Counted from the stretch's first letter, positions 9,001 to 19,156 are shown. The stretch is 64,000 nt of DNA from Akkermansia muciniphila (GCF_900184965.1 NZ_FXYA01000215.1:124001-188000), one strand, 5' to 3'. Program-made: numbers and translations. The notes: generated from the sequence alone by a model not told the origin.

Positions 9001-10305
9001 ATGTACGGGAAGACCCCAAAAGAATATCTGTCCCTGTGGAGCGTCATCGCGCTGGGAATAGGGTCCATGGTGGGAGCGGGGATTTTCGCCCTCATGGGGC
9101 AGGCAACCCTGATGGCGGGAAAAAACGTGTACTGGTCCTTTTTTCTGGGAGGCGTTGCTGCCCTGCTTTCCGGGTACACTTACGCCAAACTGGGGTCCCG
9201 TTATCCCGGTTCCGGAGGAATTATGGATTATTTCAACGAAGCTTTTTCCCATAAAACCCTGTCCGGCGCATTGACTCTTATTTATCTGGGGACATTGGTC
9301 ATTACCGTGGCCCTGGTGGCCAAGTCCTTCGGGGCTTATGCGTCCCGCCTGTTTTTGCCGGACAGGGCAGTCACCATTTATTCCACGGCCCTTTTTGCCA
9401 GTGTGGCTATTTTGCTGCTGGGAGCATTGAATATGGGGGGAGCCAGGGCCGTCGGAAAGTCGGAAGTGATCATGGTCGCGTTCAAGTTGTTGATTTTGAC
9501 TGTTTTAATGCTTGCCAGCTTCGGTTCTTCCGTGCCAGTGGGAGCGGATTCCATTCCGGTGAAAGGGCTGGACGGTTTGCTGGGCAGCGTGGGATTGACA
9601 TTTTTCGCGTTTGCCGGCTACGGAATGATGGCCAATACGGCGGGCAATCTGAAAAATCCTTCCAAAACGCTGCCAAGAGCCATTTTTCTGGCTATTGGCC
9701 TTGTGCTGGTCCTGTATTTGATCCTTTCCTATGTAGTACTGTCCAACGTTCCGGCCACTTCCCTGGAGAGCCATACGGAAACAGCCGTGGCTCAGGCCGC
9801 TTATCCGGTTTTAGGCATGTGGGGCTTCATGGCCGTATCCGTAGCGGCGCTCATTGCCACGGCATCAGCCATTAATGCCACCATGTTCAGCATGCTGGAC
9901 ATTTCCCGGGCGCTGGCGCGCAACGGCCAGCTGGGAGCTATTTTTAAACAGCCTTTCTGGGGACACGGGACGGAGGGGTTTTTCTATCTCCTGCTGGGGA
10001 TTCTGGTGATGACGAATGCCTTTAATCTGGTAGCCATCGCCAATCTGGCGGGGGCCTGTTTCCTGATCAGCTACCTGGCGGTGTTTGTCGCCCATTGGCG
10101 GCTCCGGAAAGAGACGCGGGGAAATGTGCTGCTTATCATCCTGGGCTTTCTTCTGATGTTGTTTATTCTGGGGGCGTTCTTTTACCAGATGTTCTTTAGC
10201 CAGCCTTACCTGATTCCGCTGATTGTGCTGTTTGTGGCCGCCTGTTTCATTCTGGAATTCCTGATACGCAGAAAGATCGCGAAAAATGCTCCTAAAGTTT
10301 CTTGA
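9001..10305 (+). CDS. APC-superfamily amino acid permease
   Basis: Inner-membrane amino acid/polyamine/organocation permease of about 434 aa with roughly twelve hydrophobic helices. The first helix carries the substrate-site signature IGSMVGAGIFAL, and helix 6 carries FFAFAGYGMMAN, where the unwound part of APC transporters binds the substrate amine. Substrate is unknown. I favour the ATG at 9001 because helix 1 begins about 15 residues later; an in-frame ATG pair at 8920/8923 would add a Ser/Arg-rich tail of about 27 residues. Divergent from the HAD operon and convergent with thiG. Confidence 0.85.
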   Translation: MYGKTPKEYLSLWSVIALGIGSMVGAGIFALMGQATLMAGKNVYWSFFLGGVAALLSGYTYAKLGSRYPGSGGIMDYFNEAFSHKTLSGALTLIYLGTLVITVALVAKSFGAYASRLFLPDRAVTIYSTALFASVAILLLGALNMGGARAVGKSEVIMVAFKLLILTVLMLASFGSSVPVGADSIPVKGLDGLLGSVGLTFFAFAGYGMMANTAGNLKNPSKTLPRAIFLAIGLVLVLYLILSYVVLSNVPATSLESHTETAVAQAAYPVLGMWGFMAVSVAALIATASAINATMFSMLDISRALARNGQLGAIFKQPFWGHGTEGFFYLLLGILVMTNAFNLVAIANLAGACFLISYLAVFVAHWRLRKETRGNVLLIILGFLLMLFILGAFFYQMFFSQPYLIPLIVLFVAACFILEFLIRRKIAKNAPKVS

Positions 10306-10347
10306 GCCGCAGGTGAGGGAGAAAACCGGGGCCCTTTTCCGGCCTTT

Positions 10348-11130
10348 TTAATGCAGGAAGGACGTCAGGGGGCTGGTGGCTGCGGCTTTGGAGGAAACGG
10401 CGGGAAGGCCGGCCAGATAAGCCGTGCGTCCGGCCCGGCATGCCAGCGCGAATGCCTCCGCCATGGCGGAGGGAGAGCCGGAGGCGGCGATAGCCGTATT
10501 GACGAGCACGGCATCCGCGCCCATTTCCAGAGCTTCCGCCGCGTGGCTGGGCGCTCCCAGCCCGGCGTCCACCACCACGGGGACAACAGCCTGTTCAATG
10601 ATGATGTTAATCAATTCCCGGGTCAGAACTCCCTTATTGGTGCCGATGGGGGCGCCAAGAGGCATGACGGCCGCCGCTCCGGCTTCCTGGAGGCGTTTGG
10701 CCAGCACAGGGTCCGCATTAATGTAGGGAAGCACGGTGAAGCCTTCCCTGACCAGAATTTCCGCTGCTTTCAGCGTTTCAATGGGATCCGGCATCAGATA
10801 CTGGGCGTCCGGGTGGATCTCCAGCTTGATCCAGTTGGGCAGTCCGGCTGCTGCCGCCAGACGCGCCAGGCGCACGGCTTCTTCTGCCGTAGTCGCTCCG
10901 CTGGTGTTGGGGAGCAGGAGGTATTTTTCCGGATCAATGAAATCCAGAATATTGGCGGCGGGATCGTGGGACCCCGTCAGATCCGCCCGGCGCAGAGCCA
11001 CCGTCACAATTTGGGAGCCGGAGGCTTCCAGAGCTTCTCTCATGCTCTCATTGGAAGAAAATTTCCCCGTTCCCATCATCAGGCGGGAGGTAAACTGACG
11101 TCCGGCTATCTGCAAAGGTGTGTCTGTCAT
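10348..11130 (-). CDS. thiG: Thiazole synthase ThiG
   Basis: Forms the thiazole phosphate of thiamine from 1-deoxy-D-xylulose-5-phosphate, ThiS thiocarboxylate and dehydroglycine. About 260 aa from the ATG at 11130 ([13 protein letters not shown]). The Schiff-base lysine is in [45 protein letters not shown] and [23 protein letters not shown]-type segments are the family's conserved phosphate and barrel motifs. No thiS, thiH, thiO or thiC is adjacent, and I find no THI-box riboswitch upstream, so other thiamine genes must be elsewhere. It lies 107 nt downstream of the small membrane protein gene in the same direction. Confidence 0.93.
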   Translation of the reverse strand: MTDTPLQIAGRQFTSRLMMGTGKFSSNESMREALEASGSQIVTVALRRADLTGSHDPAANILDFIDPEKYLLLPNTSGATTAEEAVRLARLAAAAGLPNWIKLEIHPDAQYLMPDPIETLKAAEILVREGFTVLPYINADPVLAKRLQEAGAAAVMPLGAPIGTNKGVLTRELINIIIEQAVVPVVVDAGLGAPSHAAEALEMGADAVLVNTAIAASGSPSAMAEAFALACRAGRTAYLAGLPAVSSKAAATSPLTSFLH

Positions 11131-11237
11131 TGCGGAATGGAAAGTACCTCTGCTTGCCTCTCCAGGCAAGGGAGAATGGATAGAAAGGGAGCGCATGACG
11201 GCTGGCCGGAACATAATCCGGGAAGAAAGGCCATGCT

Positions 11238-11888
11238 TTATTCGCCGCTGAAGGAAGCGCTTCGTAAGGCTCTGGGTTTCCCAAGGATTTCCTGATAAAG
11301 AACAGCCGCTTTCAGGGAGTTGGGGTGGTGCAGGGAATTTTTCAGGGAAAGAGATTCCACTGCGGCTGATGACGGAAGAAAACCAGGCTGAGGTTCCTTC
11401 CTCCCGCTCTTTTGCAAACGTTGCAGAGCTTCCTGTTCCGCATCGGAAAGGGAGTGGATGGACTGCCGGGCTTCTTCCGTAGCTTTCACATAGCGTTCCA
11501 GTACATTTTGCGCCGTCTGCCGGGCAGCTTCCACAGGTTGAGCGGCTTCTGGCGTAGGGGTCTGCCGTGTTTTGCGGGTCACGGCGGGGGAGGGAAGCTC
11601 TACAGAAGAGGCTGAGGGGCGCGGTGCGCGGGAAGGTGTAGCAGATTGATTCGGCTGGATTTGCCGCGGCTGCGGCTTGGTTCGGCGCATTTCCGCAATA
11701 ACTTCCTTGACGCGTTTTTCATGATGGTCCTCCGTATTCGGAACAGGCGGTTCCTCATCCTTTTCATCCGGTTTCAACAATTCGATTACTTTTTTGATGA
11801 GAAAAATCACCCCGACAATCAGCCAGAACCAGAGTTTCAAGCTATTGTCGTCACCTCCGGAGGCGAGCATGTATGCCGGTAAATCCAT
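11238..11888 (-). CDS. Hypothetical single-pass membrane protein, FloA neighbour
   Basis: 216 aa, not assigned to a named family. One N-terminal membrane helix (about residues 18-34, [15 protein letters not shown]), then an acidic patch, a Pro/Ser/Thr-rich linker (about 65-125), a predicted helical segment (about 125-165, [18 protein letters not shown]-like) and a compact C-terminus containing [13 protein letters not shown]. That last motif, an (E)IL-x-x-P-x-A-L-R tail, is one I associate with small membrane proteins of planctomycetes and verrucomicrobia. The gene starts 51 nt after floA on the same strand, suggesting a flotillin partner; this is inference. Confidence 0.7.
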   Translation of the reverse strand: MDLPAYMLASGGDDNSLKLWFWLIVGVIFLIKKVIELLKPDEKDEEPPVPNTEDHHEKRVKEVIAEMRRTKPQPRQIQPNQSATPSRAPRPSASSVELPSPAVTRKTRQTPTPEAAQPVEAARQTAQNVLERYVKATEEARQSIHSLSDAEQEALQRLQKSGRKEPQPGFLPSSAAVESLSLKNSLHHPNSLKAAVLYQEILGKPRALRSASFSGE

Positions 11889-11939
11889 AAAGAATAAAGG
11901 CTTCCGAAAAAGAACCTGCCTTTCCGGAAGCCGGGGAAT

Positions 11940-12989
11940 TTATTTGATGGAAGAGGGGGAAGTATCCGGTTGGGCGATGGAATCTCTCATTTTAGTATCA
12001 GCCACCACATTTTGGTAACGGGCGTAGTCCAGCACTCCCAGATTGCCGTTGCGGAAAGCTTCCGCCATGGCCATGGGAATCTGTGCTTCCGCTTCCACCA
12101 CCTTGGCGCGCATTTCCTGCGTTTTTGCAGCCATTTCCTGTTCCGTGGCTACGGCGGCGGCGCGGCGGACTTCCGCTTTGGCCTGGGCGATTTGTTTGTC
12201 CGCTTCCGCCTGCTCGGCCTGGAGGCGTGCGCCCACGTTGCCGGCTACGTCCACATCCGCAATGTCAATGGAAAGCACTTCAAACGCCGTGGCGGCATCC
12301 ACCCCCTTGTCGCTTACGGTGCGGGAGATCACTTCCGGCTTTTCCAGAACATCCTTGTAGGAGGGGGCGGAACCTACGGCGGAAACGATGCCTTCCCCAA
12401 CGCGGGCGACTACCGTTTCTTCCGTGGCGCCCCCTACGAAGAGATCCAGGTTGGTGCGCACCGTTACGCGGGCGCGCACCGCCACCGCGATGCCGTCACG
12501 GGCCACCGCCGTCAGGCGCGTTTGGCCGGAGCTGGGGTTCGGGCAGTCGATGACCCGGGGATTAATGGAGGTGCGCACGGCTTCCAGCACGGTTTTGGAG
12601 GTGCCCTTCACGGCCAGGTCAATGGCGCAGGCGCGGTCGTAACTCAGCGGGATGCCGGCCTTTTCCGCCGCAATCAGGGCGAGCACGCAGTCCACAATGT
12701 CACCGCCGGCCAGAAAATGGGCTTCCAGTTCATCCGTGCTGATGTCCAGACCTGCTTTGGCGGCCGTAATGCGGGTGTCCACCACCAGAGGGTAGGGCAC
12801 TTTCCGGAGCCACATCCCCAGCATGTTGCTCATGGAGACGGGCGCTTTTGCCAGACGGGCGCGCAGCCATGTTTTGAAGAATTTGGCGATGATGGCGAAG
12901 AAAATGACCAGAAAGATAACGAGGACGACGACCAGAATGGTTCCCCACGCGGTCGCGTTGGAAATGTTTGCCGACAGCAAGTTGTTCAT
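11940..12989 (-). CDS. floA: Flotillin-like protein FloA (SPFH domain)
   Basis: Membrane-associated scaffold of functional membrane microdomains, 349 aa from the ATG at 12989. An N-terminal hydrophobic hairpin (about residues 14-34) is followed by the FloA/YqfA SPFH domain, and the C-terminal third is Ala/Glu-rich coiled coil ([20 protein letters not shown]). The start is supported by a real Shine-Dalgarno, GGGAGGA, 3 nt upstream, which is unusual in this window; in-frame starts further up add an unconserved stretch and overlap queA. The C-terminus ends with a Pro/Ser tail. First gene of a probable floA / small membrane protein (/ thiG) unit, divergent from queA. Confidence 0.92.
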   Translation of the reverse strand: MNNLLSANISNATAWGTILVVVLVIFLVIFFAIIAKFFKTWLRARLAKAPVSMSNMLGMWLRKVPYPLVVDTRITAAKAGLDISTDELEAHFLAGGDIVDCVLALIAAEKAGIPLSYDRACAIDLAVKGTSKTVLEAVRTSINPRVIDCPNPSSGQTRLTAVARDGIAVAVRARVTVRTNLDLFVGGATEETVVARVGEGIVSAVGSAPSYKDVLEKPEVISRTVSDKGVDAATAFEVLSIDIADVDVAGNVGARLQAEQAEADKQIAQAKAEVRRAAAVATEQEMAAKTQEMRAKVVEAEAQIPMAMAEAFRNGNLGVLDYARYQNVVADTKMRDSIAQPDTSPSSIK

Positions 12990-13082
12990 GTGTCCTCCCA
13001 TACCATATGAGCCGAAGCGGGGTAAAGATATAATTGCGTTACCTGCGGTTAAAGGTATTGACCTTTCAGTGGATTCGTGGCA

Positions 13083-14072
13083 ATGCACTTGGCCGTGCGC
13101 ACCATTGATTTTGATTATCCGCTGCCGGAAGAACTGATAGCGGACCGTCCCCTTCCGGATCGCGCCGCGTCCCGGATGATGGTCATTCATCGGGATACGG
13201 GCATGATTGAGCACAGGCATTTTTGCGATTTGCCGGAGTATGTGCGGGAAGGGGATCATTTTATCCTGAATGACACCAGAGTGGTTCCGGCAAGATATTT
13301 TTCCAACGACGGTTCCATTGAAGTAGTGCGCGCAGAGGCGCTTAATCCCCTCTTATGGAAGTGCATGGTGCGTCCCGGCCGCAAAATGAAGCTTGGGCGT
13401 ACGATTGTCATCGGGGAGGCGGTAGGCATCGTGGAAGACATTGATGGGGAGGGATACCGCCTCATCCGGTTTGACCGGGAAGTGGATGAGGAAAAATACG
13501 GCCGCCTGGCTCTTCCCCATTACATGAACCGGGAAAGCGACCCCTCCGACAAGGAGCGTTATCAGACCGTTTACGCCAGGCATGAAGGGGCCATTGCCGC
13601 CCCTACGGCCGGGCTGCATTTCACGCCGGAGCTGCTGGCGTCCGTACCTCATGATTTTTTGACCCTGCACGTGGGCGTGGGAACATTCCGTCCCGTCAAG
13701 GCGGACAGGATTGAAGACCATCAGATGCACACGGAGCATTTTTTTCTTCCTGAAGCCGCCGCCCGGGCGGTCAATAACGCCAGAAGGGTCATTGCCGTGG
13801 GCACCACCAGCGTGCGGGTGCTGGAACATGTGGCGACGGCGGAAGGTCTGCCGTTGAGGGAGTGCGCCGGTTCAACGAACATCTTCATCTATCCTCCCTA
13901 CAACTACAAGGTGGTGGACGCCCTGATCACGAATTTCCATTTGCCGCAGAGCACGCTGCTGATGCTTGTCAGCGCTTTCGCGGGCAAGGAACTGATCATG
14001 AAAGCCTATTTGGAAGCTATCCGGGAACGGTACAGATTTTTTTCCTACGGAGACTGCATGCTGATTCTGTAA
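13083..14072 (+). CDS. queA: tRNA preQ1(34) S-adenosylmethionine ribosyltransferase-isomerase
   Basis: Transfers and isomerises the ribosyl of SAM onto preQ1 at tRNA wobble position 34, giving epoxyqueuosine. About 329 aa. Family motifs are all present: [57 protein letters not shown] and [19 protein letters not shown], ending [13 protein letters not shown]. The ATG at 13083 is preferred to the GTG at 13077 two codons earlier. queE, for an earlier step of the same pathway, lies about 8 kb away and is not co-transcribed. Confidence 0.95.
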   Translation: MHLAVRTIDFDYPLPEELIADRPLPDRAASRMMVIHRDTGMIEHRHFCDLPEYVREGDHFILNDTRVVPARYFSNDGSIEVVRAEALNPLLWKCMVRPGRKMKLGRTIVIGEAVGIVEDIDGEGYRLIRFDREVDEEKYGRLALPHYMNRESDPSDKERYQTVYARHEGAIAAPTAGLHFTPELLASVPHDFLTLHVGVGTFRPVKADRIEDHQMHTEHFFLPEAAARAVNNARRVIAVGTTSVRVLEHVATAEGLPLRECAGSTNIFIYPPYNYKVVDALITNFHLPQSTLLMLVSAFAGKELIMKAYLEAIRERYRFFSYGDCMLIL

Positions 14073-14117
14073 CATCCCGGCGGTTTTTCAAATGTCCTTT
14101 GGAAAAAGCGCGGATGT
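14072..14117. terminator. Bidirectional hairpin between convergent queA and unknown gene
   Basis: A 46-nt imperfect hairpin starts at the last base of the queA stop: outer arms ACATCC/GGATGT, inner arms TTTTTCAAA and TTTGGAAAAA. The A/T tracts inside the stem let it act in both directions, fitting the convergent arrangement with 60 bp between stops. Confidence 0.5.
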
Positions 14118-14132
14118 TTGTTAAAGCCTGTT

Positions 14133-14795
14133 TTACGAAGGGCGCTGCGGACGGAGGGATGGCGGCGGAACGCCGCCCGGAGAAGAATGGGGATGCTGTC
14201 TTCTTCTGAATTCCAGCAGGCTCCTTCCGTGGTTCCTGAGTTCGCGGAGGGTAATCAAGGCATGCAGTATTTCTTCCAGCAGAATATGCATCATGTTGGC
14301 ATAATGGCGGTCCGTGCTGTTCCGGCACAACCGGGGGAAATAGGAGGCTTCCAGCTCTGGAGCGTTCCATTTATTCCGGATGATGCGTCTTCTGCGGGAG
14401 GCCCGCGGCCAGCAGGGATATTCCCGGTCCCTCAAATAAAGAAGGTAGCAGTCTTTCAACATGTCGAGCTGGAAGGTTGCGCCGGCGCATGCCGGAAGGG
14501 AGATGAAGGGGTGCATGTCTTTTACCCCTTCCAGCGTCATGTGGATGGTTGTTTCCGCAAGCACGGTCCAGTAGAGAATGGGCTCCGTGACGGAACGGCT
14601 CCTCCTGCGGAACCGCAGGTAGAAATGGCGGCTGAGTTCCAGGGCTGAAAGGGCTTTGATATAATGCGCCAGGACCGCCCGGCCGTATTGGCGGAAAATG
14701 AACTGTTCCAGTTTTTGCTGGAGTGGGGCGTCTCCCATGGCCATTTCCTTCTTGAGAAGGTTCCACAGCTCCTTGAATATGGCATCTTCAGGCAT
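14133..14795 (-). CDS. Hypothetical protein, 220 aa
   Basis: I do not recognise a family. The product is basic, largely helical and without signal peptide or membrane helices. Residues 1-60 look like an amphipathic helical region (FKELWNLLKKEMAM), 60-75 are Arg-rich (HFYLRFRRRSRSV), the centre contains a Cys/Leu-rich stretch (LDMLKDCYLLYLRDREY), and the C-terminus becomes low-complexity (Arg/Pro/Ser-rich). The last 25 residues look degenerate, so an original stop may have been lost. Convergent with queA. It could be a lineage-specific gene; coding potential is supported by length and start context only. Confidence 0.55.
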   Translation of the reverse strand: MPEDAIFKELWNLLKKEMAMGDAPLQQKLEQFIFRQYGRAVLAHYIKALSALELSRHFYLRFRRRSRSVTEPILYWTVLAETTIHMTLEGVKDMHPFISLPACAGATFQLDMLKDCYLLYLRDREYPCWPRASRRRRIIRNKWNAPELEASYFPRLCRNSTDRHYANMMHILLEEILHALITLRELRNHGRSLLEFRRRQHPHSSPGGVPPPSLRPQRPS

Positions 14796-15303
14796 AGATT
14801 AAAAAACAATTATTTCCAATATAAAATAAATTAATTCATGGAAAATCCAGATATAATTTTGTAAATTCTTCCCAATTCCGTCATGCGGGCGTAGAGAATG
14901 TCCGAATACAAGAACGAAGGCATCTGGCCGGCCGCCGTTCCCGGTTTGATTTTTTCCGGGCCGCCGGATCATTTCCGTTATCCGGAAACGGGATGTAAAA
15001 GTTTCCGATGGCGATGCATGGCCGTTTGTCCGGCCGCCAGTGCAGAACAATGGCCCGACAGATTCACGAGGGTGAACAGGACGAAAATTTATGAACACGT
15101 TTGATAGGAATCCCGTGTGGGAAAATGCAATTGGGAGCGGTCGCAAATAGAATATGGCGAAAATTTGCCGGGGTCATTTTTTCATGTAAAAAGTGCGACT
15201 GCATTTCCATGCGGCGTAATGCGTTCTTGTGAGGTAAAATAAAACGCGATAGCGTAAAAACGACTCGACGGTCAAAGATACCCCTTATCCCTGTCACGCG
15301 CGT
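14796..15303. other. Divergent intergenic region, about 510 bp
   Basis: Begins AT-rich (14796-14880) beside the unknown gene, then becomes normal in composition. Short ORFs on both strands around 14898-15146 lack conserved-looking content, start signals or codon bias. The region should hold the promoters of the unknown gene and of the Kef-type antiporter. I see no tRNA or recognisable riboswitch. Confidence 0.4.
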
Positions 15304-17049
15304 ATGGATCACGATTTCAGTCTCATTCTCACTTTTGTCGGCGGATTAACCGCTGCCCTTCTTTTCGGCCTTATTGCCAGAAAACTGCATTTATCTCCGC
15401 TGGTGGGCTATCTGCTGGCCGGAGTGGTGGTTGGTCCGTACTCGCCGGGATTTGTTGCGGATTCCCATACGGTGGAACAATTCGCGGAGCTGGGCGTTAT
15501 TCTGCTGATGTTCGGGGTGGGGCTCCATTTCCATTTGAAGGATTTGATTGCCGTGCAAAAAGTGGCCGTGCCGGGAGCGGTTGTCCAGATATCCGTGGCT
15601 ACCGTGCTGGGTGTGCTGGTCGGGTGGATGTTCGGATGGTCCACGATTTCCGGGCTGGTGTTTGGCATGGCGATTTCCGTGGCGAGTACCGTGGTGCTGA
15701 CGCGGGTGCTGGAAGACAACCAGAACCTCCATACGCCCGGCGGTCATGTGGCCCTGGGATGGCTGGTGGTGGAAGACCTGTTTACCATTCTGCTTCTGGT
15801 TCTTATCCCCGCCGTGATGGAAGCGCGCCAGAACGGCGCCGGAGACTGGGGCGGCATTCTTTCCGGGCTTGGCTGGATGTTCGTTAAGCTGGCGCTGCTG
15901 GTGGCCCTGACGCTTTTTGCCGGGAAAAAAGTCATTCCGCTGGTGCTGCGGTACGTGGCGCGGACGGGCGCGCGCGACTTGTTTACGCTGGCTGTGCTGG
16001 TCATTGCGCTGGGCGTGGCGGTATGCTCCGCGGAATTTTTTGGCGCTTCCATGGTTTTGGGGGCGTTTTTGGCGGGGATGGTTGTAGGGCAGTCGGACTT
16101 CTGCGCGCGCGCAGCGGCGGAAGCCATGTTGATGAGGGATGCTTTTGCGGTTCTCTTCTTTGTTTCCGTGGGGATGATGTTTGACCCGATGTCCGTGGGG
16201 GATTGCTGGCCTCTGGCCCTGGCAACGCTGGGGGTGGTGATGATCGGCAAGCCGCTGGCGGCTTATGTGGTTGTCCGCTGTCTGAGACGGCCGGTGCCGC
16301 TGGCGCTGAGCGTATCCGTGGCCCTGGCGCAAGTGGGTGAATTTTCCTTCATTCTCGCCGGAATAGGCCTCATGTACAACATCCTGCCTCCGGATGCCAA
16401 TCAGGCCATCATTCTGGCGGCGGTCGTTTCCATTTCCTTAAATCCCATCCTGTACCGGCAGATTGGGCCTGCAGTCAAATGGCTGCAAAAGCGCGGCATC
16501 GGCCTTGCGGACCTGGGAGGCGTGAACAGCCTGGCGCTCCCGTCAACGGATGCGCGGCGCGTAGTGCTGGTAGGGTTTGGCCCCACGGGGCGCATCCTTA
16601 AAAGGATACTGAATGACAACGGGGTGGAAGTCGTCATCGTGGAAATGAACATAGACACGGTTACCGCTATACGGGAGCAGGGAGGGGACATTGTTTACGG
16701 GGATGCCAGCCAGCGGGAAATTCTGCGCCATGCGGGCATTGAATATGCGAAAAGCCTGATTCTCTCCGCTTCCATTCCGAATGCCAAGGAAATAGTAGGC
16801 GTGGCTCTGGATCTCAACCCTCATATTGATGTGATGATTCATACCAAGTACATGAGGGATGTGGATATTCTGAAGGAAGCCGGCGCTTCCCAGGTTTTTT
16901 CCTCGGAATCGGAAGTTGCCTTGTCCATGGCGGAATATTTCCTGCGGGAAGGCGGCGCGGACGACGAGCAGATCGTTTCCGAGCGCCTGCGCATTCGTGC
17001 GGAGCTGGACAGGGAAAGGCTCGGAGTTTCCGTTGCGGGTCATTCATAA
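15304..17049 (+). CDS. Kef-type monovalent cation:proton antiporter with TrkA-N domain (CPA2)
   Basis: Inner-membrane CPA2 antiporter, 581 aa. About twelve hydrophobic helices occupy residues 1-385, including LVGYLLAGVVVGPYSPG and the AQVGEFSFILAGIG segment of Kef/YbaL proteins. A cytosolic RCK/TrkA-N Rossmann domain follows at about 415-540 (VVLVGFGPTGRILKRIL, then VVIVEMN and YGDAS), which in relatives binds NAD(H) or nucleotide to gate transport. Layout resembles YbaL more than the glutathione-gated KefB/KefC, since no long Q-linker is evident and no KefF/KefG ancillary gene is next to it. Ion specificity (K+ or Na+) is not readable. Convergent with the CDF gene. Confidence 0.88.
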   Translation: MDHDFSLILTFVGGLTAALLFGLIARKLHLSPLVGYLLAGVVVGPYSPGFVADSHTVEQFAELGVILLMFGVGLHFHLKDLIAVQKVAVPGAVVQISVATVLGVLVGWMFGWSTISGLVFGMAISVASTVVLTRVLEDNQNLHTPGGHVALGWLVVEDLFTILLLVLIPAVMEARQNGAGDWGGILSGLGWMFVKLALLVALTLFAGKKVIPLVLRYVARTGARDLFTLAVLVIALGVAVCSAEFFGASMVLGAFLAGMVVGQSDFCARAAAEAMLMRDAFAVLFFVSVGMMFDPMSVGDCWPLALATLGVVMIGKPLAAYVVVRCLRRPVPLALSVSVALAQVGEFSFILAGIGLMYNILPPDANQAIILAAVVSISLNPILYRQIGPAVKWLQKRGIGLADLGGVNSLALPSTDARRVVLVGFGPTGRILKRILNDNGVEVVIVEMNIDTVTAIREQGGDIVYGDASQREILRHAGIEYAKSLILSASIPNAKEIVGVALDLNPHIDVMIHTKYMRDVDILKEAGASQVFSSESEVALSMAEYFLREGGADDEQIVSERLRIRAELDRERLGVSVAGHS

Positions 17050-17145
17050 CTGTTGGCTCCGCTTTGTTCGGGCGGAGACGTCCATGCCCGGAGCGCTCCC
17101 GTGCTCCTTCCGTATGCCGGCAGCGTTTGCTGAACCCGCCTTCCT

Positions 17146-17197
17146 CCGGATTCGGAATATGTTTTTACGGGAATCCGGCAACAGTCATTCCACTGTT
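17146..17197. terminator. Inverted repeats between convergent antiporter and CDF genes
   Basis: Two perfect inverted repeats lie side by side in the 150-bp gap: CCGGATTC/GAATCCGG with a 17-nt loop (17146-17178), and AACAGT/ACTGTT with a 6-nt loop (17180-17197). Neither has a strong U-tract, so function as a bidirectional terminator is a guess from position. Confidence 0.35.
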
Positions 17198-17200
17198 GTT

Positions 17201-18619
17201 CTATTTGGACGGTTTAAGAATGACGGTAACGCGTCCCAGGTGGTGCAGTGCGTTTTCTATCTGGTTTTCCAGCTGTGAGGCGATCTGGTGGCATTTCCTG
17301 ATAGTCAGGGAAGCGTCCACGGAACATACGCAGATCAAGGTCGGGAAATTGTCCTCCCTGGTCAGGTCCAGCTTGAGAACCTTGCGGATGTTCCCGTGCT
17401 GCTGGAGAATGAGATTTACCTTCAGGCATACTTCCTCCGGAGAAACCTGTTCCATAATGGCGTTTGTTTCCATGTCGCGGCAATCCGGTTCAATGCGGCA
17501 AATCACCTTCTCCGGTTTGAGCTCATGCAGAACGGAATTCCTGAAAGCCTCCACCACCTGGTAACCGCGTTCCAGGGGCCAATCCGCAGGAATTTCCACA
17601 TCCATGAAATAACAGGGGGCATGTTTGCCGTGGCTTGCATAAAAACCGTGAATGCGGACGTGATGGCGCAAGGCCAGCCGGTGGATAATCATATCCGGTT
17701 CCATATGGGAAGGATTCCCCCGCGCCGGTTCGATATGAACGATGACGTCCGCTTCCGACAATTCATGCTTTACAATGTTTTCAATGGATTCCGCCACGTC
17801 ATGGGCGTCGTCCACGTGCAGTTCCGCAGGCGCTTCTACGTCCAGCTCTACGAAGATGCGCGCGCCGCCGTCGCGCAGGCGGATGCGTTTGACCGGATAA
17901 TCTGGGGCATTCTTTTTCATGGCGTCCAGCACCTGCTGCGTCAGGGAGGAAGAACCTCCGTCCATCAGGGCGTGAATGGAGCGTTTGGCAAGGCCGAAAG
18001 CCACGGAACAAACCAGAGCCGCCACAAACAGGGCCGCAATGGCGTCCGCCTTCTCCAGCAGGCCGTGCCATGCTGATTCTGCGGGAATCAGATGAGACAG
18101 CCATATGCAGAAAAGACCCAGGAGCACGACTGCGGAAGACCAGATGTCCGTGGTGAAATGAAGTGCATCCGCTTCCAGGGCCTGGCTCTTGTGCTTCTTG
18201 GCTACCCGGCGGAGCATGGCGGAACGGTTCACGTCCACCAGCAGGGAAACGGCCACGACGGCAAAAGCCCACCAAGTGAGGGTAATCTCCGTCTCGTTGT
18301 AAAACAGCCGGTCCACGGCCTCCCAGACAATCCAGGCGCAAGTGACTAAAAGGAGGGCTGTTTCAGCCAGGGCGGACAGATTCTCCACCTTCTCGTGCCC
18401 GTAGGGGTGGCTTTCATCCGCAGGGCGGGACGCCACTTTTACGGCGTAAAAAGTCATGGCCGCCGCCATCAGGTCCAACCCGCTGTGCAGCGCCTCGGAA
18501 ATAATGCCGAGGCTGCCGGTTACAATGCCGGCCCAGAGCTTGATGACCGTCAAAAAGGCGGACCACAGGACGGAGGAAAGGGCCGCATGTGATTTTTCCT
18601 GGTGCGCTGCTTGTTCCAT
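17201..18619 (-). CDS. Cation diffusion facilitator (CDF) metal exporter with extended C-terminus
   Basis: Divalent-metal:H+ antiporter of the inner membrane. About 472 aa from the ATG at 18619, against about 300 for a standard CDF. Residues about 15-210 are the six-helix domain; the metal site is seen in HSGLDLM (first) and HFTTDIWSS (helix V), with HPYGHEKVENLSA the classic CDF loop. A first ferredoxin-like dimerisation domain follows (ARIFVELDVEAPAEL to IVHIEPA). After it come about 170 more residues that appear to contain two further, diverged domains of the same kind (MDVEIPADWPL to ICRIEPD, then LTREDNFPTLICVCSV). Metal specificity unknown. Monocistronic. Confidence 0.85.
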   Translation of the reverse strand: MEQAAHQEKSHAALSSVLWSAFLTVIKLWAGIVTGSLGIISEALHSGLDLMAAAMTFYAVKVASRPADESHPYGHEKVENLSALAETALLLVTCAWIVWEAVDRLFYNETEITLTWWAFAVVAVSLLVDVNRSAMLRRVAKKHKSQALEADALHFTTDIWSSAVVLLGLFCIWLSHLIPAESAWHGLLEKADAIAALFVAALVCSVAFGLAKRSIHALMDGGSSSLTQQVLDAMKKNAPDYPVKRIRLRDGGARIFVELDVEAPAELHVDDAHDVAESIENIVKHELSEADVIVHIEPARGNPSHMEPDMIIHRLALRHHVRIHGFYASHGKHAPCYFMDVEIPADWPLERGYQVVEAFRNSVLHELKPEKVICRIEPDCRDMETNAIMEQVSPEEVCLKVNLILQQHGNIRKVLKLDLTREDNFPTLICVCSVDASLTIRKCHQIASQLENQIENALHHLGRVTVILKPSK

Positions 18620-19156
18620 AAGACAGGGGAAAAGAAAGAAGAGCACATCTAAGCCCGCCTCCCTTTCTTAGTCAATGATAACAGAGGCGGCGTTAAAACT
18701 TAGGCTCTGACCCATGACGGAATCACCCCCTTCATCATCGGGGCAGGACGGCATAATAAGAGCCTGCTGCGCGGATATATTTTTTTATTTCCACTATTAA
18801 AAAAATAGCAGTTATTATTTTAAATAATCAAAATATATTAAAAATTCATTGAAGGCAGAAGGAGATAGTTCTGAAAGCAGCCGGTCGCCGTGACCTAAAA
18901 AAGTATTGCCAATGCTGGGGAATACGTTATTTTGCGTGTGTTGAGAGTGACTGCCAAGCGGTAGCCGGAGCTCCTGAGAGCACGCGGCATGTTCCCCGGC
19001 AGAGTATCCGGTACCTGTAGCGTATTTACGGATGGCCGCACCCTGATTCCCTTCCTGCGTGGTATTTGCAAATGACAATGTGTTGCCCGGGTTGAAGAAC
19101 AGTTCCACTTGTTAGTTTTTCTCTTTTCACCTACACTTACTATTATTCCCAATTCT
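18620..19156. other. Divergent intergenic region, about 540 bp, AT-rich core
   Basis: Contains an AT-rich core at 18775-18845 and otherwise ordinary sequence. A 97-aa minus-strand ORF (18815-19108) has no recognisable features and I do not call it. The region should carry promoters for the CDF gene and yebC. No RNA gene recognised. Confidence 0.4.

Noticed and set aside
10348-11240. Possible THI-box riboswitch before thiG
   Set aside because: I searched for the conserved CTGAGA and ACCTGATC-type elements between 11131 and 11240 on the minus strand and found none.
18815-19108. 97-aa minus-strand ORF upstream of yebC
   Set aside because: No ribosome site, no conserved-looking residues, and part of an AT-rich gap.
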